Assembly (NCBI GenBank): GCA_003255065.1
Contig: QAOA01005284.1
Coordinates: 9,159 to 73,158, forward strand
Origin: Cercis canadensis
Taxonomy: Eukaryota; Streptophyta; Magnoliopsida; Fabales; Fabaceae
Length of the DNA stretch: 64,000 bases
Reading direction: 5' to 3'
Shown here: piece after piece, positions 24,201 through 36,056 of the stretch
How the letters are laid out: each line of letters begins with the position of its first letter
Numbering within the stretch: position 1 is the stretch's first letter
The notes under the pieces: generated by a model
Told to the model about the DNA's origin: nothing
Seen by the model: the letters and a program-made list of their open reading frames with translations, nothing else
Database searches by the model: none
Program-made: the position numbers and the translations under genes

Positions 24201-26568
24201 AAACTCGTATAATTCGTCTAGAATGACGTAATAAAACATGTGACAAAGCCAGAGTTTGAAAGAATCTGATTCGGGCATCAAAAACCTATAAATAGAAACT
24301 TTGATGAAGTTGTAAAATAGAGTTCTCATTAATTTCAACTCAATCCGAAATAGTTTGAAACTTGTATAATTCGTTCAAATGGTCTAGAATGACGTAATAA
24401 AACATGTGACAAGGCTAGAGCTCGAAAGAATCTGATTCGGACATAAGAAACCTCAAAACAAGGAACTTTGACGAAGTTGTAGTATACAGTTTTCTTTGAT
24501 TTCAACTCGATCCCAAATTGTTTGAAACTTGTATAATAGGTTCAAATGGTCTAGAATGACGTAATTAAACTTGTGACAAAGCTAGAGTTTGAAAGAATCT
24601 GATTCAGGCATCAGAAACCTCAAAAGCAGGAACTTTGACGAAGTTGCAGTATAGAGTTCTCTTTGATTTCAACTCGTCCCGAAATTGTATGAAACATGTA
24701 TAATGGGGTCAAATGGTCTAGAATGACGTAATAAAACATGTGACAAAGCTAGAGTTTGAAAGAATCTGATTTGGGCATCAGAAACCCTAAAAAATAGGAA
24801 CTTCAACAAAGTTGTAGAATACAGTTCTCTTTGATTTCAACTCAACTCAATGTTGTTTGAAACTTGTATAATGGGGAAAAATGGTCTAGAATGACGTAAT
24901 AAAACATGTGACAGGGCTAGAGTTCGAAAGAATCTGATTCGAACATCAGAAAACTCAAAAGCAGGAACTTTGACGAAATTGTAGAATAGAGTTCTCTTTG
25001 ATTTCAACTCAACTCAATTATTTTTGAAACTTGTATAATTGGTTGAATGACGTAATAAAAACTGTGACAAGGCTAAAGTTCGAAAGAATATCATTCGGGT
25101 ATCAGTAACCTCAAAAGCAGGAATTTTGACGAAGTTGTAGTATTGAGTTCTCTTTGATTTCAACTCAACTCGATGTTTTTTGAAACTTGTATAACTGGCT
25201 CAAATGGTCTAGAATGACGTAATAAAATATGTGACAAGGCTAGAATCCGAAAGAATATGATTCGGGCCTCAGAAACCTCAAAAGTAGGAACTTTTACGAA
25301 GTTGTAGTATAGATATCTCTTTGATTTCAACTCGACCCGTATTTTTTTGAAACTTGTATAATGGGTTCAAATGGTCTAGAATGACGTAATAAAACATGCG
25401 ACAAGGCTAGAGTTCGAAAGAATATGATTCGGGCTTCAGAAACCTCAAAAACAGGAACTGTGATGAAGTAGTAGAATAGAGTTCTCTTTGATTTTAACTC
25501 AACTCGATGTTGTTTGAAACTTGTATAATGGGCTCAAATGGTCTAGAATGACGTAATAAAACATGTGACAAGGCTAGAGTCCGAAAGAATCTGATTCGGG
25601 CATCATAAACCTCAAAAGTAGGAACTTTTACAAAGTTGTAGTATAGAGTTCCTTTTGATTTCAACTCGACCCGAATTTGTTTGAAACTTGTATAATGGGT
25701 TCGAATGGTATAGAATGACGTAATAAAACATGTGACAAGGCTAGAGTTCGAAAGAATATGATTCGGTCATCAGAAACCTCAAAAATAGAAACTGTGATGA
25801 AGTAGTAGAATAGAGTTCTCTTTGATTTCAACTCAACTCGATGTTGTTTGAAACTTGTATAATGGGCTCAAATGGTCTAGAATGACGTAATAAAGCATGT
25901 GACAAGGCTAGAGTTCGAAAGAATCTGATTCGGGCATCATAAACCTCAAAAGTAGGAACTGTGATGAAGTAGTAGAATAGAGTTCTCTTTGATTTAACTC
26001 AACTTGATATTATTTGAAACTTGTATAATGGGCTCAAATGGTCTTGAATGACGTAATAAAACATGTGACAAGGCTAGAGTTCGAAAGAGTTTGATTCCGG
26101 CATCAGAAACCTCAAAAGTAAGAACTTTTACGAAGTAGTAGTATAGAGTTCTCTTTGATTTCAACTCGATCCAAATTTGTTTAAAACTTGTATACTGGGT
26201 TCAAATGGTATAGAATGACGTAATAAAACATGTGACAAGGCTAGAGTTTGAAAGAATATTATTCGGGTTCTAGAAACCTCAAAAGCAGGAACTTTGACGA
26301 AGTTGTAGAATAGCGTTCTCTTTGATTTCAACTCGACACGAAATTGTTTGAAACTTGTATAATTCATCTAGAATGACGTAATAAAACATGTGACAAAGCC
26401 AGAGTTTGAAAGAATCTGATTCGGGCATCAAAAACCTATAAACAGAAACTTTGACGAAGTTGTAAAATAGAGTTCTCATTAATTTCAACTCGATCTGAAA
26501 TTGTTTGAAACTTGTATAATTCGTTCAAATGGTCTAGAATGAAGTAATAAAACATGTGACAAGGCTAG
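21276..26568. repeat. Satellite array, about 167-base monomer, about 32 units
   Basis: The phrase TAGAATGACGTAATAAAAC recurs with a usual spacing of 167 bases (for example 21414, 21581, 21748), with some shorter units. Other conserved phrases are TAGAGTTCTCTTTGATTTC and TTTGAAACTTGTATAATG. A higher-order period is visible: the block starting at 21276 starts again at 24414, and the sequence before 24414 matches the sequence before 26564. The first block is about 3.14 kb and the second about 2.15 kb. No gene; short ORFs inside are by-products of the repeat. The array is bounded at both ends by Athila LTRs next to GCTAG. Confidence 0.92.
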
Positions 26569-28003
26569 TGATGAGTTGCCGAGGCTCCTCAAATTAGTAA
26601 TTTTTAAAGTCGGTTTACCTAAGCTACTTGTAGCATAAGGCAACCCTAAGTCGAACTATTTAGTGAATCAGTTTTAAGAACATATAAACAGGGGGGTTTT
26701 GTTTGATTTAGTGATTAGCAGAAATTAATTATAAGTGGTAAACCTAAAGGAAAACAACCAATCCAAGTCCAACTGATTCTGATTTTAATCTATCCTTGAT
26801 TTCCAAGGATCCATTTAATTATTAACCATGTTCTTGGCCTTAGAACACATCAAGAAGCCTCTCAGTCCTCTATGGATATCCACTGGTTAAGCAACCAGAA
26901 TTCGGATCAACTAAGACTAAATGAATTAAGCAAACATTCAAGTCCAGTTTAACCTAAGTCCAGAATCCAGCCAAGGGTAATCAATCCGTCCAAAAGCTTA
27001 GAACCATTAATTAACCATACAATCCTCTTTTATCACATGCAATTAAGCAATCAACACATGAATAATCCAAATCCGAATTTAAGCAATTCAACAGAATATT
27101 TCAGAGGATTGAAAGAACTTGATTAACAACTAAATGAATAACAACAAAGCATAATCTCAGAATTAATAATCAGAATAGCCAAAACCTGGATTGATTTGAG
27201 TATTTAGCCCTCCATGAACAAGAGAAGTCAAGTTCTTACAAAATATCTAGAGAGAAAACTTAAAGACTAAGAAAACTTGAAAAGCTGTTTAAAAATATCC
27301 TAAGTCTTGATTCTGATTTCGGCTGCCTCCTTCTGCACATATAGACCTTCAAAAATGCATGCACACCCAAATTACCCTTAGGTCACACTTATTCCCATGG
27401 GCCTTAGCTTTCATTGGGCTTTGGTTTGGGCTCAATTGGACTTGTCATGAAGAAGTTAGGCCCATTCATGAAGAAGTTAGGCCCATTTAAGTGCCAACAA
27501 GTTCCTGGAACCATCAGCCAACTTCGATAGGAAATAAGACCATCTAAACTATATAATCTGGTTAACCAGTCTTCATAACAATGAAGCTCTGCGTCTTAGC
27601 TTTCCAATGCGACCGGTTTCAAGTCCATATGACATATGAAGCTCAAGTTATGGCCCAAACACTGCATGCGGGTCAGGATCCTGCGACAGCATCTCTTCTC
27701 TGGATTCTAGGCTGCATATGACCTTCTGGACGTCCGAATTGGCTTTGGAGCCCTGAATGAAAGTTGTAGATAATTCTCTCAGATTTCCTACAAGGTAAGA
27801 CTCGAAATTTTTAGACATCCAGAACTCAAGATATGCATGAAACACAGAGACAGCATAAAATGCTCAGTATTGCTGAAAATTGCAATTAGGCACAAATGGA
27901 TCCAAAGTCATGAAATGAGGCCCAAGCCCAATTAAATAGGCCCAAAAAAGGTTTAAGAAGCTAAATATGAGGGTTAACTACTGTATAAAAAGTGTGTTCA
28001 TCA
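26569..28003 (-). mobile_element. 3' LTR of Athila copy C
   Basis: 1435 bases with TG...CA ends, preceded directly by GCTAG of the satellite and followed by a polypurine tract (28004-28019). It carries a 22-base tandem duplication near 27449-27492. It is closest in sequence to the LTR at 19853-21275. Confidence 0.88.
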
Positions 28004-29700
28004 AATTCTCCCACACTTAACTTTTGCACGTCTCGGGCAAAATAGAATTCCAAAACTAAGAAAAGAAAGAACAAGGAAACAAAAACAAATTTTAAAAACT
28101 AAAGAATCACCTTCCAATGATATTTAAGATATGCAGAAGTTCATACCACAAGTAAGATGAACAATTAAAAATTCAAGGAAGTCACAACATTCATGAAGTA
28201 AAATTTCTTCACATCCAAAATCAACAATTAAGGTAACTTCAATTGAAAAACATGAGTCAAGAATGATAGATCCTTACAAGATATACTCTCAATCTCTCAA
28301 GTGTTTAGAAAGTAGGTACTTCACTCAATCAAACTCATGAACAGATGCACTACCATAAGCTTGCTTATCTTCTACTTCTCCACTACTACTCAAGTGTTTA
28401 GAAAGTAGGTATTTCACTCAATGAAACTCATGAAAAAATACACTACCATAGGCTTGTTTATGTTCTACTTTTTCACTACTCAAACAAATACATACACAAA
28501 TCAATAGGACTTTATTTAAGGTTGTAATAAGGCCAAGGTAAATGGTAGGAATAATATGGATATGACAAGCTAAGTACCTTAAGAGAATAAAAGAGCATTG
28601 GGGAGGAATTCAATTATCAAGCATGAAACTTTTCCTAATTTCTAAACATGTAAAACATACTCTTTTTTTTTTTTTTTCCCATATTCCTTCATTTTCCTTT
28701 TCCTTTTTCACAATTTTGATTTTTTTTTTTTATATTAAACCAATTGGCTTTTTTTTTTTTTTTTTTTTNTTTTCTTTCTTTCTTTCTTTCTTTGCGCATT
28801 ACACAATAATTTTCACTACCTCTACACTTGCATTATTAATTACCCACAAGCATAAGAGTTCCTCCAAGATAATCAATCAATGCTCTCACATTCCCTAAGG
28901 TAAGCTAACAACATGGTTTTTCACATAGGCACATAATGAGCTAAGACTAAAGATAGGCAAATAGGCTCAAGGGGGTAACCAAAGGAAAATAATACAAGGT
29001 TGGCTATTTGGCAAAGTAGCTAAATCAAGAAAGAATGCTTCAATCATGTTCATGTATGCAAGTGAAAATACAACTTTAAAAAAAATCAAATCAAGTTCTA
29101 AAGTGATCAAAATCCATGAATGAAAATCACACTAGAAAGAAAAGAATGACATAAATGCTAAATTCATCTATTAAAAGGTTCAAAATCTCACAAGGCATGC
29201 ATCTATCAAACTTTAATCACTAATCCAACATCCAAAACCAAACATATAAAATTAAGGATGGAAAACAAGTTATTCAATCATGCTATGAACCTTAAAATGT
29301 AATTACTTCAAACTTACAGCTTTACAAATTCTAAAACATCATTGGAAGACAATTAAAACAGAAAACAACAAAGTGACTAAAAACAACAAAACAATATACT
29401 AAACAAAAATAACAAAATAACTAAAAGCATAAAATAGTAAAGGAAACATAAAATCAAAATAGAAATAGAAAAATGACAGAAAACTAAAAACTAAAAACAT
29501 AATTAAAAACAGACACAAAAACAGAAAAATAGAATGTAAACCTCTCCCACACTTAAATTTTGCATTGCCCTCAACGTAAAAGTTTCAAAATAGTTCTCAA
29601 TTAATATCAATCACATAAGGACAAGTAAAATAAAAGAGAGATAACAAACATCTTTATTAGAGGAGGTAGATGACATCTTGCAAGTGGACCTCCTCCACGA
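28004..29700 (-). other. 3' non-coding region of Athila copy C with integrase-end remnant
   Basis: Begins with the polypurine tract and contains the T-rich/CTTT tract (28660-28795, with one N at 28769). A tandem duplication of about 93 bases lies at 28296-28481 (CTCAAGTGTTTAGAAAGTAG begins each unit). Near 29660-29700 it meets a short piece like the integrase end of copy B. No intact gene. Confidence 0.7.
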
Positions 29701-29997
29701 TGTTTGCAACAAGCAAAGTAAGATACCTGGGTCAAAGACCACTGTCACAAAGCCTTTAAAAGAAACTACAAAGCTGAAATTATTGTAAAGAACACAAAAA
29801 CATAAAAAAAAAAATATAAAGACATAAAGGAAATAATGAAGCAAATACTATGGGACTAGAATCAAATACATTTAACCCTTGATTTAAAAATTCAGCAAAG
29901 TAAGCATTTAAAATGTCACCAAGGGAAATGTGCAGCAAAGAATTTACAATCCTACCTAAAGCATGAGAAACATGAAAAATCTTGTTAGGTATATACA
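29701..29997 (-). other. Short degraded Athila-derived stretch before the gap
   Basis: It contains a piece resembling the segment near 36060-36090 in copy D (GGGTCAAAGACCACT) and AT-rich sequence. No gene is supported. Confidence 0.4.
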
Positions 29998-30517
29998 NNN
30001 NNNNNNNNNNNNNNNNNNNNNNNNNNNNNNNNNNNNNNNNNNNNNNNNNNNNNNNNNNNNNNNNNNNNNNNNNNNNNNNNNNNNNNNNNNNNNNNNNNNN
30101 NNNNNNNNNNNNNNNNNNNNNNNNNNNNNNNNNNNNNNNNNNNNNNNNNNNNNNNNNNNNNNNNNNNNNNNNNNNNNNNNNNNNNNNNNNNNNNNNNNNN
30201 NNNNNNNNNNNNNNNNNNNNNNNNNNNNNNNNNNNNNNNNNNNNNNNNNNNNNNNNNNNNNNNNNNNNNNNNNNNNNNNNNNNNNNNNNNNNNNNNNNNN
30301 NNNNNNNNNNNNNNNNNNNNNNNNNNNNNNNNNNNNNNNNNNNNNNNNNNNNNNNNNNNNNNNNNNNNNNNNNNNNNNNNNNNNNNNNNNNNNNNNNNNN
30401 NNNNNNNNNNNNNNNNNNNNNNNNNNNNNNNNNNNNNNNNNNNNNNNNNNNNNNNNNNNNNNNNNNNNNNNNNNNNNNNNNNNNNNNNNNNNNNNNNNNN
30501 NNNNNNNNNNNNNNNNN
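29998..30517. other. Assembly gap (520 N)
   Basis: A run of N between the integrase-end remnant and gag of copy C. The missing pol may lie here, so the true gap length may be much larger. Confidence 1.
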
Positions 30518-31867
30518 CTGCTGGAATGGTGGCCTATTTTGTTGAAACTGGCTCTGTCTAGCTGGCTGAAATTGGCTCTGTTGTTGGTATGGTTGCCTAT
30601 ACTGCTGCTGTTGTTGTTGTTGGGAGGACTGCTGTTGTGGGGCTGCAGCATTGCCATATCTGAAATTTGGATGATCCCTCCAACTAGGGTTATAAGTATT
30701 GGAGTATGGATCATATCTAGGCTGCTGCTGCTACTGTGGTTGGTATTGGGGTCGACCAAGAAAAACACCTCCTGCAGCTACAGAGCGATCCTGAAATCCA
30801 GAATCACTATCCTGAAGTGTAGGGCATGCGTCTGTTGGATGAGATGGACAAGCACAAATGCCACACAAGCTTGCAGGTTGAGGTGTGGATACTTGTCGCC
30901 CTACTGCCAATTGCCTGACCAAGGAGGTCAATTCATCATGTCTGTGCTCCATTCTTTGTTGGTCAGCCATTGATACACAAACTTCATTGACTCCCCTAGT
31001 GGAAGGAATCATCCTAACACCAAACTGTTGGGAATTTTCAACCATATTGGAAATTAAATCTCTGGCAACAGCAGGTGTTTTATCCACTAATGCTCCTCCA
31101 CTAGCAGAATCAATGTTACTCCTATCCGAAGGTGACAAGCCCTCATAGAAATATTGTATCAAAAGCTGATCACTTATCTGGTGATGAAGGCAGCTTGAGC
31201 ACAACTTGGTAAACCTCTCCCAATATTCGTGCAGTGTCTCCCCTAGCAGTTGCCTTATGCCACAAATATCTTTTCGAATGACAGCAGTTCTGGATGCAGG
31301 GAAGAACTTTGCCAGGAACAGCTTCTTCATGTCACTCGAATTTCTGACTGAACCTTGTGACAAGTAAAAGAGCCAATCTTTAGCTGCATCAGTAAGAGAG
31401 AAAGGGAATGCTCTTAACTTGATCTGTTCTTCAGAGATTCCTTGTGGCCTCATTGTGGAACAAACCACATGGAATTCCTTTAGATGTTTATGAGGATCTT
31501 CACCTGCAAGACCATGAAACTTTGGCAGCAAGTGTATCAATCCAGATTTCAATTCGAAAGCAGTATCAATTTCAGGATATTGGATCCCTAAAGGTTGGTA
31601 AGCAACATCAGGGGTAGCCAATTCCTTAAGAGTTCTATCTCTAACTTGCATGTTATTATTATTATTATTATTTCTAGCTCTATTAGTATTATCAGCTCTA
31701 TTACCCTGATCAACAGGAACAACAACAGGAATAACAATAGGAGGTCTAGTTTCAGCCATGGTTGGATCTAAATTATCAGCTGCTCTATGTGCTCTATTAA
31801 GTGTATGCAAAGTTCTCTCTATTTCAGGGTCTACTTCAAGTAATACAAAAGGAGAAGACCTAATCAT
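30518..31867 (-). pseudogene. gag: Athila copy C gag region
   Basis: The gag core lies near 31150-31640 (KDWLFYLSQGS, FFPASRT, YWERFTKLCSSCLHHQ), with a Cys/His motif (CGICACPSHPTDACP) near 30820-30870 and a glutamine-rich tail towards the gap. The N-terminal and core part is the best preserved gag stretch of the four copies: about 378 residues are open between 30731 and 31867. The protein would form the particle shell. Confidence 0.85.
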
Positions 31868-32526
31868 ACACCATGCAAATAAGTGACTAGATGCCTAAAC
31901 ACATCACAATACACAAAAACACACAAAACTGACAAAATTTAGCTAAAACCGAAACACACCAAAAACACAAAACAAAGGCAAAAAGTCACCAAAATAAGAC
32001 TAGAAAATGTATCTAAACATTTTTAAAAATTTTTCTACCATCATAGGATGAAAGGTGGATGAAAATGGAACTCAAAAATCAAATAAAAAATATTTAAAAA
32101 ATAAAAAAGTGGTCAAAACAGTGGAATTTGGCTTATAAATATAGACCTCACAACTAAATTTGTGACTATTGATTTTTAGCCCCTGTTCCTTCAACTAACC
32201 AAGTTTCAGGTCAATCGGAGCACAAAATTTTGGCTGGAACAGTACACCCGAAAATCACTAAATCAAGCAAAACCGAAGCAAAAACAAGGGGCAAATGATC
32301 CAAATGGCCAGAATTCACTTAATGACAACATAAAACATCTAAGGAAACTTCAAAGCAAGAAAAACAATGGCCACTGGCCTCACACAGAATAGATACTTAG
32401 CCAAAAAGTAATGAAAAAGTGGCCAAAATCCTAAAAAGAACACAAACTCACACACAAGCAGGGTGAAACAGGGGGAAGTTAAAAGTCAGTTTTACTACTA
32501 ACAATATTGATTCATAACCAGAATAA
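31868..32526 (-). other. Athila copy C leader
   Basis: A-rich untranslated stretch like those of A and B. No gene seen. Confidence 0.7.
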
Positions 32527-32544
32527 TCCCCGGCAACGGCGCCA
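32527..32544 (-). promoter_or_regulatory. Primer binding site, tRNA-Asp type (copy C)
   Basis: The minus strand reads TGGCGCCGTTGCCGGGGA, five bases from the LTR edge at 32550. Confidence 0.9.
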
Positions 32545-32549
32545 AAATT

Positions 32550-34068
32550 TGATGAGCTGCCGAGGCTCCTCAAATTAGTAAAAGTTTAAGGTCGGTTACC
32601 TAAGCTACTTGCAGCATAAGGCAGCCCTAAGTCGAACCTAAGGATTATTCTGAGTAGTGAATCATATTAAGAAACATATAAATATGGGGGTTTGATTTGT
32701 TCAAGTGTTTAACAGAAATTAATTGTAAGTGAATTATTCTGAGTAGTGAATCATATTAAGAAGCATATAAACAGGGGGTTTTGTTTGTTTTAGTGATTTA
32801 ACAGAAATTAATTATAAGTGGTAAACTTTATGAAAAACAACCAGTCCAAGTCTTAACTGATTCTAATTTTAATCCATCATTGATTTCCAATGATCCATTC
32901 AATTATTAACCTTGTTCTTGGCCTTAGAAAACATCAAGAAGCCTCTCAGTCCTCTATGGATGTCTATTGGTTAAGCAACCAGAATTCGGATCAACTAAGA
33001 CTAAATGAATTAAGCAAACATTCAAGTCCAGTTTAACCTAAGTCCAGAATCCAGCCAAGGGTAATTAATCCGTCCAAAAGCTTAGAACCATTAATTAACC
33101 ATACAATCATCTTTTATCATATGCAATTAAGCAATCAACACATGAATAATCCAAATCCGAATTTAAGCAATTCAAACAGAATATTTCAGAGGATTGAAAG
33201 AACTTGATTAACAACTAAATAAATAACAACAAAGCATAATCTCAGAATCAATAATCAGAACAGCTAAAACCTGGATTGATTTGATGATTTAGCCCTCCAT
33301 GAACAAGAGAAGCCAAGTTCTTACAAAATATCTAGAGAGAAAACTTAAAGACTAAGAAAACTTCAAAAGCTGTCTAAAATATCCTAAGTGTCTAATATGA
33401 ATTTCGGTTGCCCCTTTCTGAACATATAGACCTCTAAAATTACATGCACATCCAAATTGCCCTTAGGACACACTTATTTCCATCGGTCTTAGCTTTCATT
33501 GGGCTTTGGTTTGGGCTCATTTGGACTTGTCATGAGGAAGTTATGCCCATTTAAGTGCCAACATGTTTCTGGAACCATCTGCCAAATTCGATAGCAAATA
33601 AGACCATCTACAATATAAAATCTGGTGAACCGGTCTTCATAACAATTGAAGCTCTATTTGTTAGATTTTCAATGGGATTAGTTTTAAGTCTATACAACAC
33701 CTAAATCTCAAGTTATGATCCAAACACTGCATGCGGGTCAGGATCCTGTGACAGCATGTCTTCTCTGGCTTCCAGGCTGCATATGACCTTCTGGACGTCC
33801 GAATTGGCTTTGGAGCCCTGAATGAAAGTTGTAGATAATTCTCTCATCTTTCCTACAAGGTATCATTCGAAATTTTTAGACATCCAAAACTAAAGATATG
33901 CATGAAACACAGAGACAGCATAAAATGCTCAGTATTGCTGAAAAATGCAATTAGGCACAATTGGATCCAAAGTTATGAAATGAGGTCCAAGTCTACTCAT
34001 TTCAGCCTAAAAAAGGTTTAAAAGACTAAATATGAGGGATAACTATTGTATAAAAAGTGTATTCAACA
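32550..34068 (-). mobile_element. Athila LTR shared by copies C and D
   Basis: 1519 bases. A priming site lies on the low side (5' LTR of C) and a polypurine tract on the high side (34069-34084, 3' LTR of D). It is longer than its relatives because of a tandem duplication with a period of about 89 bases at 32642-32820 (CTGAGTAGTGAATCATATTA occurs twice). Confidence 0.88.
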
Positions 34069-34084
34069 AATTCCCCCACACTTA

Positions 34085-35670
34085 GCTTTTGCACGTCTCG
34101 GACAAACTAGAATTCCAAAACTAAGAAAAGAAAGAACAAGGAAACAAAAACAAATTTAAAAACTAAAGGATCACCTCCCAATGATATTTAAAATATGCAG
34201 AAGTTCATACCACAAGTAAGATGAGCAATTAAAAATTCAAGGAAGTCACAACATTCATGAAATAAAATTTCTTTACATCCAAAATCAACAATTAAGGTAA
34301 CTTCAATTGAAAAACATGAGTCAAGAATGATAGATCCTCACAAGATATACTCTCAATCTCTCAAGTGTTTAAAAATTAGGTACTTCACTCAATCAAACTC
34401 ATGAAGAAACACACTACCATAAGCTTGTTTATCTTCTACTTCTCCACTACTCAAACAAATGCACACATAAATCAAGAGGACTTATTTAAGGTTGTAATAA
34501 GGCCAAAATAAAGGAATGAATCAGAATGGATATCACAAGGTAAAAACCCGAAGAGAATAAAAGAACATTGGAGAGGAACTCAAATGACAAGCATTAAATT
34601 CCAAGTGTGTAAAACATATTTTCCTTCCTTTTCTTTTTCTTTTCTTTTTTCACAATTCTGATTTTTTTTTTTTGTTTTAATGAATCAATTGGCTCTTTTT
34701 TTTTTTTTTTTTAAAAGCATATTCTCCTTCCTTTGCACATATTCTTTCCTTTTCTTTTTATTTTCCTTTTTCACAATTCAGATTTTTTTTTTTAATAAAC
34801 CAATTGGCTCATTTTTTCTTTCTTTCTTTCTTTCACATAATACTTTGCACATTTAGAATTCATAACCTCCACACTTATACTATTAATTACCCACAAGCAT
34901 AAGAGCTTCTCCAAGACAATGAACCAATGCTCTCTCATTCCCTAAGGTAAGGTAACAACATGGTTTTGTACATAGGCATATAATGAGCTAAGATCAAAGA
35001 TAGGCAAATAGGCTCAATGGGGGTAATCAAAGGAAAATAATACAAGGTTGGCTATTTGGCAAAGTAACTAAATCAAGAAAGAATGCCTCAATCATGTTCA
35101 TGTATGCAAATGAAAATGTAGTCTCAAAAAGAATCAAGCAAGTTCTAGAGTGAACAAATTCTATGAGTGAAATCACACAAGAAGGAAAAGAATGGCACAT
35201 TTGCTAAATCCATTCAATAAAAGCTCAAAATCTCACAAGGCATGCATGTATCTATCAAACTTAATCACCAATCCAACATCTAAAACCAAGCATGTGAAAT
35301 TAAGGATGGAAAACAAGTTATTCAATCATGCTATGAACCTTGAAATGTAATTACTTTAAACTTACAACTTCATAAAATAATTCCCTAAAACATCATTGGA
35401 AGGTAATTAAAACAGAAAAAATTTGACAATTAAACAGAAAACAGCAAAGAGACTAAAAACAGCAAAATAATATACTAAACAGAAACAACAAACATAACTA
35501 AAAGCAGAAAATCAAAACTAAAAACAGACACAAAAATAGAAAAACAGAATGTAAACCTCCCCCACACTTAAATTTGACATTGTCCTCAATGTAAAAACTG
35601 CTAAAAGTAGCAACATATGACAATGAACATCAAGCAAATAAGGACAAGTAAAATAAAAGAGAGAGAAGAA
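34085..35670 (-). other. 3' non-coding region of Athila copy D
   Basis: Matches the same region of B and C. The T-rich/CTTT tract is present twice (about 34620-34710 and 34720-34835). No gene. Confidence 0.7.
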
Positions 35671-36056
35671 ACATCCTTATCAGGGAAGGTAGATGGCATC
35701 TTGCAAGTGAACCTCCTTTACAATGTCCTCTTTAGCTCCCTCACAGAATGGCTTGCGGCGGTTGAAACCTGCATGTCCAAGAAATGACCAAACTTCCCGC
35801 ACGCATGTGGGGTAAGATAAAGCAGACATCAAGAACAGAAAATTAAAAATAAAATGAACAGAAAACAATAACAAAAACAAAATAGAATTAAAAACAAGAC
35901 TAGAAAACAGAAAATTCAAAGCAAAAACAGAAAACAGAAATAGAATAGAAATAGAAGCAAAAACAAAAAAACATAATATAATTATAGTAATATAATCAGA
36001 AAATGTACTCCCTTGAAACTCAAGGTATCATCTTCCGATTACTCTTACGAAGACAG
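35671..36056 (-). other. Scrambled Athila pol fragments and A-rich sequence
   Basis: About 150 bases of integrase-end and RT-like sequence, followed by simple A-rich sequence (about 35830-35990). No gene is supported. Confidence 0.5.

Larger units (their letters stand above)
26569..34068 (-). mobile_element. Athila-lineage Ty3/Gypsy element, copy C
   Basis: Minus-strand order is 5' LTR 32550-34068, priming site, leader, gag, assembly gap, integrase-end remnant, 3' non-coding region, polypurine tract, 3' LTR 26569-28003. Most of pol is not visible; it is absent or hidden by the gap at 29998-30517. The LTR at 32550-34068 adjoins a second polypurine tract, so it also serves as the 3' LTR of copy D. 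Old and broken. Confidence 0.82.

Noticed and set aside
24129-26488. Short minus-strand frames inside the satellite (about 68-69 residues)
   Set aside because: They recur because the monomers recur; no domain and no start context.
21276-26568. Possible CRISPR-like array
   Set aside because: Repeats are about 167 bases, continuous and without unique spacers, so it is a plant satellite.
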